Shown here one piece after another: positions 7,899 to 16,412 of a DNA stretch of 64,000 nt; the first letter of the stretch is position 1, and every line of letters begins with the position of its first letter. This stretch comes from Hyphomicrobiales bacterium (lineage in GTDB: Bacteria; Pseudomonadota; Alphaproteobacteria; Rhizobiales; JAJFHC01). The notes beneath the pieces are model-generated. The model was not told where the DNA came from. It saw only the letters and a list, made by a program, of their open reading frames with translations, and did not search any database. Position numbers and translations under genes: made by a program. The stretch lies in NCBI GenBank assembly GCA_021775835.1, contig JAJFHC010000070.1, positions 1 through 64,000 on the forward strand. Reading direction: 5' to 3'.

Positions 7899-9245
7899 CT
7901 ATGACCCGCGCTTCTTGGTCAAATCGCCTTCAAAGTGAAGCGGGGTACCGTCGGAAAATCGGGACAGTCTATACGGCGCCGGGTCAACAACCGGGCTATC
8001 CCCGGTGACCAGGTCTGCGGTCAGCCTGCCCGCCCCCGGGCCAATCCCGAAACCGTGGCCACTGAAACCGGTGGCAACCGTCAAACCCGACAGGCCATTC
8101 ACGGGAGATATGACGGGAACAATGTCCGGCGTCACATCGATATACCCTGCCCATCTCTCGGCGATACTGGCGCGTGCAAAAAACGGAACACGATCGCGCA
8201 CCTTGTCAAAAACCAGGTCAAGGGTCGGATGATGGGGCTCTGGATCGAGGACACGGGTCTTCTCGAACGGCGACGGCTTTTCCAGTGACCATTTCCGTGG
8301 TGTCGACAACTCCTCGAAGAAACGGGCGCCAAAACGCAGCTTTGCCTTTTGATATTCCGCTTTGAACAGAGGGAAAAACTTGGAAAACAGACGAAAGCTG
8401 TCCGGAACAATATCAGCGACCGTCGATGTTCCCGGAGCGATCGTGTAACCGCCGTCCTGCCGGCGTCGCACGGAAAAGTCGTTGTCGACGAAAGCACACC
8501 CCGTCAACTCGTCCATTGGAGCTGTACGCATCACAGACGACAGCACCTTCAATTGCGGTAGTTCCACGCCCGTGCTGCCCAGGAACAGCCGCGACCAGGC
8601 ACCGCCGCAGACCACAACAGATTGCGCTTTCACGGTACCACGCTCCGTTACCACGCCGGTTATGCGGCCGCCTTCCACGTCGACGCCGCGCACGGCGCAC
8701 TGCGTTACGACGGAACCTCCGGCTTGCTGCACTGCGCGCGCTATCGCAGGTGCCGCCTTTGATGGTTCTGCTCTGCCGTCGCTTGGCGTGTGCAGTCCCC
8801 CCACCCAGTTTCCCGCATGGCCCGGCACAAGGTCTGCCAACTGGGCACTGGAGATCAATCGGCTGTCCAGCTGGTAGCTCCCTACCCGATCGACCCAATC
8901 CTGGAAGCCCGCCATATCCTGTTCGCTTTCGGCGACATAAAGAACGCCGCCCTGGTGGAATCCGACATCAGCTTCAATCTCCGCCTCCAAACGCCGCCAG
9001 ATCTTCATGCTTTCCAGGATCAGGGGGACTTCACGAACATCCCTGCCCTGCTGGCGAACCCAGCCCCAGTTGCGGCTCGATTGCTCGCCACCGATCCGGC
9101 CCTTCTCGCAAACCAGGACCGACACCCCTTTCTTCGCCAACGCCCAGGCCGTGGAACATCCGATGATGCCGCCTCCCACAACAACAACGTCAACATGTGT
9201 GGGAAGATCACTTACTGTCGTGAGCGGTTCGACAAATGGCGACAT
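7899..9245 (-). CDS. FAD-dependent amine/amino-acid oxidoreductase (DAO family)
   Basis: A protein of 448 residues with an N-terminal dinucleotide-binding motif VVVGGGIIGCSTAWALA and the family segment SSRNWGWVRQQGRD. The C-terminal FAD closure reads TGFSGHGFGIGPGAGR. This is the DadA/SoxB-like group that oxidises secondary or tertiary amines such as sarcosine, dimethylglycine or D-amino acids. It is convergent with the Rieske gene (24 bases between stop codons), which fits a pathway where oxygenase and amine oxidase remove successive N-methyl groups. The substrate is inferred from context only. It is divergent from the HAD gene. Confidence 0.85.
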   Translation of the reverse strand: MSPFVEPLTTVSDLPTHVDVVVVGGGIIGCSTAWALAKKGVSVLVCEKGRIGGEQSSRNWGWVRQQGRDVREVPLILESMKIWRRLEAEIEADVGFHQGGVLYVAESEQDMAGFQDWVDRVGSYQLDSRLISSAQLADLVPGHAGNWVGGLHTPSDGRAEPSKAAPAIARAVQQAGGSVVTQCAVRGVDVEGGRITGVVTERGTVKAQSVVVCGGAWSRLFLGSTGVELPQLKVLSSVMRTAPMDELTGCAFVDNDFSVRRRQDGGYTIAPGTSTVADIVPDSFRLFSKFFPLFKAEYQKAKLRFGARFFEELSTPRKWSLEKPSPFEKTRVLDPEPHHPTLDLVFDKVRDRVPFFARASIAERWAGYIDVTPDIVPVISPVNGLSGLTVATGFSGHGFGIGPGAGRLTADLVTGDSPVVDPAPYRLSRFSDGTPLHFEGDLTKKRGS

Positions 9246-9432
9246 CGCTTAATCTCGCAATATGGAGTGCATGGACCGGATTGATCATCCGTCCTGATAA
9301 TATTCGACTAGTACCACGTGACGGCTGCACGCTTGAGAGTCGAATTGCCGCATTCCAGGCCTTATCACCATGACGACACTGAAAAACATTGCTAGCGTGC
9401 TCCATCATCAACTCCCGGAAAGACCGCTAGCG

Positions 9433-10170
9433 ATGCCACGTTCCCTGACCGATTTCAAAGTTCTGACGTTCGATTGTTATGGAACCCTGATCGATTGGGA
9501 AAGCGGCATATGGGACGCCTTGCAACCTCTGATAGCCTCAAGCGGGCGTAACGACATCGATCGCCAGACAGCCCTGGCAACCTTCGCTCAAGCTGAACAC
9601 CGACAGCAAGCCGACACACCCAATCTGACCTACCCTGAACTCCTGACCAGTGTTCACCGCGGTGCCGCCGAATTGTTGAACATCGAAACCTCCGACGAGA
9701 TGGACAAGACCTTTGGTACCTCGGTCCCCCACTGGCCCGCTTTTCCGGACACTGCCGACGCCCTTCGCGTTCTCAAGCAGCACTACAAACTTGTCATCCT
9801 CTCCAACGTCAACAGAGCCGGATTTGCGGCATCCAACAAGAAGCTCGGCGTGACCTTCGATGCCATCTACACGGCTGAAGACATCGGATCGTACAAGCCC
9901 GATCCGGCAAACTTCCAATACATGTTAGATCATCTGAGATCCGATCTGGGATTAGAGCGGGAAGACATCCTGCACACGGCTCAAAGTCTTTTCCACGACC
10001 ATGTCCCGGCCTCTGGGCTAAATCTGTCAAAGGCATGGATCGACAGACAAGGCTTGTCCAAGGGTGGCGACTGGGGTGCCACCGCCCATGTGGCTGATCG
10101 TCCGGAGTTCGACTTCATCTATTCAACCATGCGGGAAATGGCCGACGCCGTTCAAGCGGCTGCCAGTTAG
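9433..10170 (+). CDS. HAD-superfamily hydrolase, haloacid dehalogenase type II-like
   Basis: A protein of 245 residues with motif I FDCYGTLIDW, motif II ILSNVN, motif III lysine in YKPDPANF, and a final SLFHDHVPA acidic motif. The order and cap insertion are those of HAD subclass IA, near L-2-haloacid dehalogenases. The start at 9433 is chosen because GGAAAGA lies just upstream; the ATG at 9370 adds a poor-looking extension without a ribosome binding site. It begins a plus-strand pair with the DUF1989 gene. Whether it is a dehalogenase or a phosphatase cannot be told from motifs alone. Confidence 0.83.
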   Translation: MPRSLTDFKVLTFDCYGTLIDWESGIWDALQPLIASSGRNDIDRQTALATFAQAEHRQQADTPNLTYPELLTSVHRGAAELLNIETSDEMDKTFGTSVPHWPAFPDTADALRVLKQHYKLVILSNVNRAGFAASNKKLGVTFDAIYTAEDIGSYKPDPANFQYMLDHLRSDLGLEREDILHTAQSLFHDHVPASGLNLSKAWIDRQGLSKGGDWGATAHVADRPEFDFIYSTMREMADAVQAAAS

Positions 10171-10203
10171 CCAGACTCATGTTCCGCACTCTGAGGAAAT
10201 ACC

Positions 10204-10830
10204 ATGTCAGACACAACCGTTGAACCGATCCCAAGTGGCGATGTGCGGCTGGATGAAACTGTTCCTGCCTGTGCACCCTGGAGCAGTGTGGTCAAGAAAG
10301 GCGAGACACTTCGCCTGATCGATCTGGACGGACAGCAGGCAATCGACTTCCTCTGCTACAACGCAGCCGATGTTTCAGACCGCTATCATGCTGCCAACAC
10401 AATCAAGATCCCCGGCCAGGTGTATCTCAACAAAGGATCTGTCCTTTGGTCGGTGCATGCTCATAAACTGATGACGATCGTCGAGGATACCTGCGGCATG
10501 CACGACACCATCTTCGGATGTTGTTCCTTTGCTCTGGATGAAGTGCGCTATGGCGCTACCAATTCCGAATGCTGCCAGAGGAACTTTGAACGTGAACTCG
10601 CCAAGCACGGCATGGGACCTGAAGCGATTGTCTCGAACGTCAATTTCTTCATGAACGTTCCAATAGAACGAGATGGCTCTGCCGGCATCGTGGACAGCTT
10701 GTCCAAACCCGGCGACTACGTCGACCTTAAGGCCGAAATGGATGTGCTTGCGGTTCTTTCAAATTGCCCGGAGGCGCTGAACCCCGCAACCGGTTCCGGT
10801 CCAACACCTGTCCGCGTCATGATCTACTGA
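10204..10830 (+). CDS. DUF1989 / urea carboxylase-associated family protein
   Basis: A protein of 208 residues of the DUF1989 family, recognised by LRLIDLDGQQAIDFLCYNA, the DTCGMHDTIFGCCS cysteine segment, GATNSECCQRNF and NVNFFMNVPI. Relatives accompany urea amidolyase and various amine-degradation genes; several cysteines and histidines suggest a metal site. There is no urea carboxylase here, so the role is probably in the neighbouring amine pathway. It starts 33 bases after the HAD gene with a GAGGAAA ribosome binding site, so the two are likely cotranscribed. Biochemical function is not established from the sequence. Confidence 0.87.
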   Translation: MSDTTVEPIPSGDVRLDETVPACAPWSSVVKKGETLRLIDLDGQQAIDFLCYNAADVSDRYHAANTIKIPGQVYLNKGSVLWSVHAHKLMTIVEDTCGMHDTIFGCCSFALDEVRYGATNSECCQRNFERELAKHGMGPEAIVSNVNFFMNVPIERDGSAGIVDSLSKPGDYVDLKAEMDVLAVLSNCPEALNPATGSGPTPVRVMIY

Positions 10831-10848
10831 TATTCAACAGGCCCTAGA

Positions 10849-12009
10849 TCAAGATTTGATCTGGCTCGTCAGCGCCCGGCCAATGACAATGTTCTGGATG
10901 TCACTGGTGCCGTCCATGAACTCCGTTACACGACATCCTGACAACTGGCGAGCCAACGGATAGTCACGCTTGAGGCCGTTCGCGCCCATGATCTGCATTG
11001 CGGACGCGAGTCCGTCGAACACGCTGCGGGCGGTGAATTTCTTCACGTGGGCGGCGATGACCGTCGTGTCCTCTTCACGGTCAAACATGGCCGTGGCCCT
11101 GAACGTCAACTGCCGGCTCGCCTCAAGTTGCGTTGCAATTTCACACAACTTCCATTGCTGGCCCTGATGCCGGGAGATCGGTTGACCAAATGCTACGCGG
11201 GCTTCGGCATAGTCGAGTGCGGTTTCCAGTCCCGCCTCAAGAACCCCGTTGCAGATCGCACCAACGCCAATTCGCGCAACATCGATGCCCCTCATGGCCC
11301 GTTTGAAGCCTTCTCTCGGCGGCGCAATCATGTCCTCGGCCGGCACCCTGCAATTGCGCAGAGTTGCACCACAGGCCCCCATGGCGTGTGATCCAAGCAG
11401 ATCGTATGCTGCCCCGAACTCAATTCCCTCGGCACCGGCATCGACTGCGAATGCGGCTATTCCCTTGGAACGTGATCCAGGATCGGTTTGAACGAATACC
11501 GCCAGATAATCTGCAATCTTGGCGTTGGTGATCCAGGCTTTTTCGCCGCTAAGAACATAGGCGTCGTCGTCTCTGTGGGCACTCGCGACAATCTCCGTTG
11601 CGTCGGATCCGACACCCGGTTCGGTCAACAGAAAAGCCCCTATCGCCTCACCTGACATCATTCTTTGAAGATATCTGTCGCGGATACGATCGTTGGTCCC
11701 CCGGGCCAGACTGAAGACCGCATTGCAATGTACGGCAAGCGCGCAACTAAACCCGACGTCGAACTTGGCAAGTTCGCCAAGAACACAGGTAAACGCGGTG
11801 AAAGTGGCCCCCTTTCCGCCGAGCGCTTCCGGCACGAGAAGAGGTGCCACAAGTCCGGCGGCTGCGCGGAGTGTCTCCGTATGAGACGCATGCCCCTGCT
11901 CCCAGCTCTCGGCGAACGGTTGAATTCGTCGGGAGCCGAAATCACGCGCCTGTTCGATGAGTTTTCCGTCAATGGGGGTTTCCGGGCCAGATGCAAGTTG
12001 AAGTCCCAT
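10849..12009 (-). CDS. acyl-CoA dehydrogenase with Asp at the usual catalytic Glu position
   Basis: A 386-residue flavoprotein of the acyl-CoA dehydrogenase family, with the FAD-contact segment LTEPGVGSDA, the WITNA motif, and the C-terminal EFMDGTSDIQN stretch. In medium- and short-chain enzymes that last motif is YEGTSxIQ with Glu as the base; here the residue is Asp (about residue 366). The alternative Glu site used by isovaleryl-CoA dehydrogenase also appears absent. It is last in a minus-strand run with a CoA-transferase-like pair and a D-amino-acid oxidase, suggesting it acts on a CoA ester formed from an oxo acid. The substrate is unknown. Confidence 0.86.
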   Translation of the reverse strand: MGLQLASGPETPIDGKLIEQARDFGSRRIQPFAESWEQGHASHTETLRAAAGLVAPLLVPEALGGKGATFTAFTCVLGELAKFDVGFSCALAVHCNAVFSLARGTNDRIRDRYLQRMMSGEAIGAFLLTEPGVGSDATEIVASAHRDDDAYVLSGEKAWITNAKIADYLAVFVQTDPGSRSKGIAAFAVDAGAEGIEFGAAYDLLGSHAMGACGATLRNCRVPAEDMIAPPREGFKRAMRGIDVARIGVGAICNGVLEAGLETALDYAEARVAFGQPISRHQGQQWKLCEIATQLEASRQLTFRATAMFDREEDTTVIAAHVKKFTARSVFDGLASAMQIMGANGLKRDYPLARQLSGCRVTEFMDGTSDIQNIVIGRALTSQIKS

Positions 12010-12062
12010 GTCTTCGTCTCCTTAAAGTCTGCCAGACTTCGCTGACCTCACGGAAGGTCCAT

Positions 12063-13172
12063 TCAGTTGAACCGGTCCGGCGAGAGAACCGCAGGGTCGC
12101 CCCCTGCTGCCACGATGTCTTCGGGCACGTGTTCGTCAAGAATGAGAGCCGCAGCCAGTCGCGAAAGTGCCGGTGACGTCTGGATGCCGTAGCCCCCCTG
12201 GCCTGCCAACCAGAAGAAACCGGAAATTTCGGGATCGAACCCGACTACAGGATCCCCGTCACTGCCAAATGTCCTCAATCCGCCCCAAGTGTGATCCAGA
12301 CGCATGACTTCCATGTCCATCACCTGTTGAAACTTGTCGATGGCCTCTGCGATCAACATGTCATCGGCCCAGGCATCGTGGGGCTCGACCACTGTCGCAT
12401 CGGCGGGCGAGACCATGAGTTTTCCACTCATGGGTTTGAAATAGAATGTCTCGCCTGCACCGAAGACCAACGGATAGTTTGAAACATCCCAACCCTCCGG
12501 AGGCGTAATCAGTGCTGCACTTCGTCTCTTGGGCTGAAGGCCTACCGGTCGGGCGCCGGCTAAACCAGCGACGACGTCGCTCCAGGCTCCTGCGGCATTG
12601 ACGATAAATGGTGCCTGCCAACTCCCGGCGGCCGTTTCGACGAGCCAGCACTCCCCGGATCGAGACAGGGCTTGCACGTCGACCTTGCAATGCAGTTGGC
12701 CGCCCAATCTGCGGAACTCGCGCAGGAAGCCCTGGTGCAGCAGATCAACGTCGATATCCAAGGCTCCATCATCTATTAGTGCCGTCGTGATCGCATCGGT
12801 TTTCAAAGGCGGCACACGGTTGTTTGCTTCCTCCAGCGTAATATGGACCATGCCCACAGCCTCGGCGTCGCGGACATGGGGCTCATCGCCTTCGCCACCG
12901 ACCATGAGGATGCCCCGCGGCGAAAGAAGCGGCCCGTCGCAGAACCCATCATGCGGTGAGAGAAAGAAGGGCCGGCTTGCATCGGTCAGGGCGATCACCG
13001 AAGGCGGGCCATACCCTGGTACAAATGTTGCCGCAGACCGCCCCGTCGAGTGATAGCCTGGCTGGTCTTCACGTTCCAGGAGAACGACGTTTGCGTGATG
13101 CGCAAGCCTGGCGGCAACCGATGCGCCGGCAATGCCCGCGCCAATCACGATGATGTCTGTGTCTATTGTCAT
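12063..13172 (-). CDS. dauA: FAD-dependent D-amino-acid dehydrogenase, D-arginine dehydrogenase-like
   Basis: A 369-residue DAO-family enzyme. It has IVIGAGIAGASVAARL, then EREDQPGYHSTGRSAA, GLQPKRRSA, FYFKP and the C-terminal GQGGYGIQTSPA. The GYHSTGRSAA and HTWGGLR segments closely follow Pseudomonas D-arginine dehydrogenase (DauA), which oxidises D-Arg and other D-amino acids to 2-oxo acids. The ATG at 13172 is favoured: GCGGAA lies upstream, whereas the longer frame would need a TTG at 13187. It sits between the CoA-transferase-like genes and the acyl-CoA dehydrogenase. The oxo acid product could feed into them. True substrate unproven. Confidence 0.83.
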   Translation of the reverse strand: MTIDTDIIVIGAGIAGASVAARLAHHANVVLLEREDQPGYHSTGRSAATFVPGYGPPSVIALTDASRPFFLSPHDGFCDGPLLSPRGILMVGGEGDEPHVRDAEAVGMVHITLEEANNRVPPLKTDAITTALIDDGALDIDVDLLHQGFLREFRRLGGQLHCKVDVQALSRSGECWLVETAAGSWQAPFIVNAAGAWSDVVAGLAGARPVGLQPKRRSAALITPPEGWDVSNYPLVFGAGETFYFKPMSGKLMVSPADATVVEPHDAWADDMLIAEAIDKFQQVMDMEVMRLDHTWGGLRTFGSDGDPVVGFDPEISGFFWLAGQGGYGIQTSPALSRLAAALILDEHVPEDIVAAGGDPAVLSPDRFN

Positions 13173-13198
13173 TGCTGTTTTCCGCAAATTCGGTGGTG

Positions 13199-13942
13199 CT
13201 ACTGTATGGCGCTGCCCTGCATCACGTTGAACTGTGAGGATGCAAACGCAGGGTAAGTTGTGGCGATCGTTCGAGCGACATCGCCTCTGATCAGGGAAAG
13301 CGTTTCATTGTCAGGCAATTGCGTTATCGGCACTGTCTCAGGAATATCAAAATCAAAACCGGTATTGTCCCGCACTTCTTCCACGCTAAAGCCCGGGTGA
13401 ACACTGGCGAGCCTGAAACGGCTTTGCTTTCGGCTGAAGTGCATCACACATAATCCGGTCACCAAGGCGTGGGGTCCACCGGGGCGAAACACGTTGGGAG
13501 CGCTTGTGCCCGGAGCACTGATGAAGTCGACTCTGGGCACAAAAACCCTACGCGTATGCTCTTCCTTGAACAAGATCACGCGCGGCACCATAAAATACAG
13601 GTAGGCTGAACCAAAGGCCCCTGACCAGCGGGTGTCCATTTCCGGATACGCGCCAAGACCGTTCAGATTGATGTTGGCCTGTCCGTCAATTTGCCCCCCG
13701 CTCAGGAAGAACGCGTCCAGCCTGCCCTGACCAGCACAATCGAACAGGTCGACGCCGCCGTCGGTCCGAAACTCAGGCAGATCACATCCGATTATGGAGA
13801 CCTTTGCGTCGTTGTGCGCGCGCGTCAGAAGGGCCGCAGAGCCTGGAATCGGGGATAACACCCCAACGGCAATGTGCCGGCAATCGCTCAACAAGCGAGA
13901 GATCGCTGTGATCATGAGTTCCGTGCGGGAAATATCCTGCAT
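13199..13942 (-). CDS. CoA-transferase family I, beta subunit (IpdB/glutaconate-CoA-transferase B-like)
   Basis: A 247-residue subunit with the beta-subunit fold signatures GVLSPIPGSAALLTRAH and, further on, FFLSGGQIDGQANINLN, and the C-terminal VHPGFSVEEVRDNTGF. The usual E-S/N-G catalytic glutamate motif of family I transferases is not visible; the equivalent strand reads VSIIGCD. Relatives of this kind (IpdAB) hydrolyse or cleave cyclic CoA esters instead of transferring CoA. The start codon overlaps the stop codon of the alpha-subunit gene by one base, so the two are translationally coupled. Confidence 0.82.
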   Translation of the reverse strand: MQDISRTELMITAISRLLSDCRHIAVGVLSPIPGSAALLTRAHNDAKVSIIGCDLPEFRTDGGVDLFDCAGQGRLDAFFLSGGQIDGQANINLNGLGAYPEMDTRWSGAFGSAYLYFMVPRVILFKEEHTRRVFVPRVDFISAPGTSAPNVFRPGGPHALVTGLCVMHFSRKQSRFRLASVHPGFSVEEVRDNTGFDFDIPETVPITQLPDNETLSLIRGDVARTIATTYPAFASSQFNVMQGSAIQ

Positions 13943-14769
13943 TACTCCGCGGCTACAGGGGTGGAACGCACTCTTGCCTCTATGTACTGGCCAAGCCCAT
14001 CAGCCGTCGCCGCTGCCATACGATAGTTTTTGATTTCGTCAACGTCCGTGTCGTATCGCCCGGGCAGACTCATCGGCCAAGCGCCCTGTTCCGCAGGGGC
14101 TACACCAGTAATGTAGAATGCGGGAATTGCACCAGCACTCAGTCGAACGTCTTCAAGGATGTTGTCGTCAACAATCTCTTCTGCGGTTGCAAAGGATTGT
14201 CGTGCTGCCTGTGCCATGATCCGAAGTTCCGCCTGACGTCCGATCCAGACATTGCCGAAACGATCCGCAAGTGGCACATGCATCATCGTAACGTCGGGCC
14301 GAATGGCAGGAACGGTTACAATCGGATCGTCCGACCCGTGCGGATTGTCGATGACAACGAAATCTGTTCGATGTGCAAGCACGTCCGAACCGATCAAGCC
14401 GCGAATCGGCATGAACGGGATGCCCTTTTGGGCGGCCTGCAAACCCGCATAGATTGCCGGGCATGTCGCATCCAGGATCTTCACCTGCCCGGTCTTGACG
14501 GCCCGGGTGAAACAGGGTGCGGGACCATGCTCTCCAAACGAGACGCCCGCCGTTTCAATTGTGGATACGCATCCCGCTCCGATCAAAAGATCCGGCAGCA
14601 TCCCTCCGGTCGGGACGGTTACAAGATGAAGATCTTTCGCGCCGCGCCTGACTAATCCTCGGGCGATTTCCATCGGCACCCCTGCATCCTTGAACGCGGC
14701 GACCTTGGAGCCATCAACGATCAACTCTGCAATTTCTTCTATGCTGCAGATGGTGGAACAAACCTTCAT
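13942..14769 (-). CDS. CoA-transferase family I, alpha subunit (IpdA/glutaconate-CoA-transferase A-like)
   Basis: A 275-residue alpha subunit, with the glycine-rich LVTVPTGGMLPDLLIGAG loop, FGEHGPAPCFTRAV, GSDVLAH and the HVPLADRFGNVWIG stretch typical of the glutaconate CoA-transferase and IpdA group. It pairs with the downstream beta subunit to form the active complex. It follows a membrane-protein gene by 36 bases on the same strand and may share its promoter. Whether the complex transfers CoA or hydrolyses a CoA ester depends on the beta subunit, which appears to lack the standard glutamate. Confidence 0.84.
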   Translation of the reverse strand: MKVCSTICSIEEIAELIVDGSKVAAFKDAGVPMEIARGLVRRGAKDLHLVTVPTGGMLPDLLIGAGCVSTIETAGVSFGEHGPAPCFTRAVKTGQVKILDATCPAIYAGLQAAQKGIPFMPIRGLIGSDVLAHRTDFVVIDNPHGSDDPIVTVPAIRPDVTMMHVPLADRFGNVWIGRQAELRIMAQAARQSFATAEEIVDDNILEDVRLSAGAIPAFYITGVAPAEQGAWPMSLPGRYDTDVDEIKNYRMAAATADGLGQYIEARVRSTPVAAE

Positions 14770-14805
14770 GGGCAGGTTTCGTCAATTGTCATGCGCTATA
14801 CATTC

Positions 14806-15807
14806 TTACGTGGCCGGTTGCGGGCTTGCCGTCGTTTTTTCTGGTCCGCTTTCCTCTTTCGTTTCAGCAGGCGGCGGCAACGCTTCGGCTGGTACCTCAA
14901 GGGTTTCGACTGCCTTGATGGTCTCGGCGTCCACGTCGGTCGGGGCGGTCGCGGCGGCATCTCGAACCGGCTCTGCGGTCACAGGCTCTTCAATTGCGGG
15001 GATTGGCGCCTGCTCTTCAATAAACGGCGTAAGCTTTGCCCTGAATTCGTTGGCAAGATCACTGTACCCTCTTGACAGGGCGATCAGATATCTGCGGAAG
15101 AGTGACGCGCCGAGAGCCACGTCGAATTGCCCGCTTCCCCTGAGGCTCTCTTCGATCTTCGATATGCCTTCAAGATATGCCGGTTGGGCGTAGCGGCCCG
15201 CCGCTCCGAACTTTTCAGGCGAACCGAAATGGGTATCAAAAAGCCTCGACATGGCCGTCACCCCCGCGGAAACAACAATGTACCTGTCCGGGTTCCGGTC
15301 ATCAGTGGTTGCGAGCAATCGTGCAAACTCTGCTCTAAGCGCTTTTCTGGACTTGCCTTCCCTGTTCTGCGACGCCCCGCCCTTGATATCGCGCCGCTTG
15401 ATGGCGCGAATTCCAATATCCAACGCAATGATAACGGGTAACGCCATGATACAGATGATCAGCCACGGCTTGATGTCTTCGGCCTGCTCCTGTGCCGGCA
15501 CTATTGCCAATCCGGCTTCTTTAGCAAATTCCGCCCCGAACCACGCACCGGCCAGGCCCAGGGCGTCCACTGCCGCCACGATCAACAGCACGGCAATTGC
15601 GGTCAAGACCCTTGCCTTCAGAATATTATCCAACAGGGTCACGAGGCCACGGACATGGAGTTCGACAATGCCGAGCGCGGCTGCCGCGAGAAGAAAAAAT
15701 GTGGCACCGGACACGAGAACCCATTGGAGTGAATCGGATACACCAAAGTTCAAGCCACAAACGATCAGTCCGACAATAAACGCGAGAACGTAAGTTACGA
15801 TATGCAT
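14806..15807 (-). CDS. uncharacterised integral membrane protein with soluble C-terminal half
   Basis: I do not recognise this 333-residue protein. Residues 1-130 contain four likely membrane helices (about 5-22, 28-48, 65-85 and 112-132). Residues 140-270 are soluble and mixed helical, with a NPDRYIVVSAGVTAMSRL segment. The last 60 residues are rich in Pro, Ala, Glu and Thr and look disordered. It leads a minus-strand run containing the CoA-transferase-like genes. A stem-loop in its leader overlaps the ribosome binding site. It could be a transporter accessory or sensor, but nothing in the sequence proves either. Confidence 0.65.
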   Translation of the reverse strand: MHIVTYVLAFIVGLIVCGLNFGVSDSLQWVLVSGATFFLLAAAALGIVELHVRGLVTLLDNILKARVLTAIAVLLIVAAVDALGLAGAWFGAEFAKEAGLAIVPAQEQAEDIKPWLIICIMALPVIIALDIGIRAIKRRDIKGGASQNREGKSRKALRAEFARLLATTDDRNPDRYIVVSAGVTAMSRLFDTHFGSPEKFGAAGRYAQPAYLEGISKIEESLRGSGQFDVALGASLFRRYLIALSRGYSDLANEFRAKLTPFIEEQAPIPAIEEPVTAEPVRDAAATAPTDVDAETIKAVETLEVPAEALPPPAETKEESGPEKTTASPQPAT

Positions 15808-15821
15808 TGCGCAGTCTGCCT

Positions 15822-15848
15822 CCCTGCACGGTATGGTTCCTTGCAGGG
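15822..15848 (-). promoter_or_regulatory. leader hairpin overlapping the ribosome binding site of the membrane protein gene
   Basis: On the minus strand the arms CCCTGCA and TGCAGGG form a 7-bp stem with a 13-base loop. The 3' arm runs directly into GGGAGG, the likely ribosome binding site ten bases before the ATG at 15807, so folding could limit translation. Confidence 0.35.
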
Positions 15849-15941
15849 CACGTTAGCGCAAAGCAGTGACACACGGCAATCTATGTCGGATCCAGGTGTG
15901 AATAACATCTGGCCGCGGATGGGAAGGATCACTGGAGTCCG

Positions 15942-16400
15942 TTACTCCAGATAGGTCCGAAGGCCTTCAAGGCATCCGATCCATCCAGCTTCATGCCCCT
16001 CCTGTACGGACGGGCTGGGTATCCTTGAATGTTCGACAATCACTTCGGTTTTACCGGAATTGTCCACGAAACGAACGGACACGCGCTCAGACAGACCGCC
16101 CGGCTGTGTTGTGGCCGGTTCCGTACACCAGGAATACACAAGGAGGTTCGGTGGGTCGATGCGCTCAAATTCACCCCTGATCCACAAAATCGAACCGTCA
16201 GCGAACCGGTTGGCGATGCGATAGCTGCCGCCAACCCGCAGATCCACAGTGCAGTCAGAACACGTTACATGAGCCGGCCCCCACCATTTCACGATGTGTT
16301 CAGGCTCGGCCCAGGCCCGGAACACGGCCTCAGCATCACCATCGATCGTTTTGCGAACGACAAGAGTAAGCTCGGCCTCGGATTCCTGAGATGATTTCAT
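15942..16400 (-). CDS. SRPBCC / AHSA1-domain protein
   Basis: A 152-residue single-domain protein. It opens with VVRKTIDGDAEAVFRAWAEP followed by VKWWGPAHVTCS, GGSYRI and FVDNSGKTEVIVEHSRIP, the typical order of the activator-of-Hsp90-like SRPBCC fold. Such proteins bind small hydrophobic ligands; many lie directly beside ArsR-type repressors, as here. It starts 12 bases after the ArsR stop codon on the same strand, so the two form an operon that the palindrome upstream of arsR should control. Ligand unknown. Confidence 0.86.
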   Translation of the reverse strand: MKSSQESEAELTLVVRKTIDGDAEAVFRAWAEPEHIVKWWGPAHVTCSDCTVDLRVGGSYRIANRFADGSILWIRGEFERIDPPNLLVYSWCTEPATTQPGGLSERVSVRFVDNSGKTEVIVEHSRIPSPSVQEGHEAGWIGCLEGLRTYLE

Positions 16401-16412
16401 TTTTTAATTTTG

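Noticed and set aside
8426..9166. Long plus-strand frame (246 codons) opposite the FAD oxidase gene at 7899-9245
   Set aside because: It is an antisense shadow; the protein has arginine-, proline- and serine-rich composition with no domain, and the minus-strand gene is clear.
9302..9345. Inverted repeat ATTCGACT/AGTCGAAT in the DAO-HAD divergent region
   Set aside because: Only 8-bp arms with a 28-base spacer; too weak to call an operator.
10846..10862. Palindrome AGATCAA-gat-TTGATCT as a terminator between convergent genes
   Set aside because: The 7-bp stem has a 3-base loop, no T run, and overlaps the stop codon of the acyl-CoA dehydrogenase.
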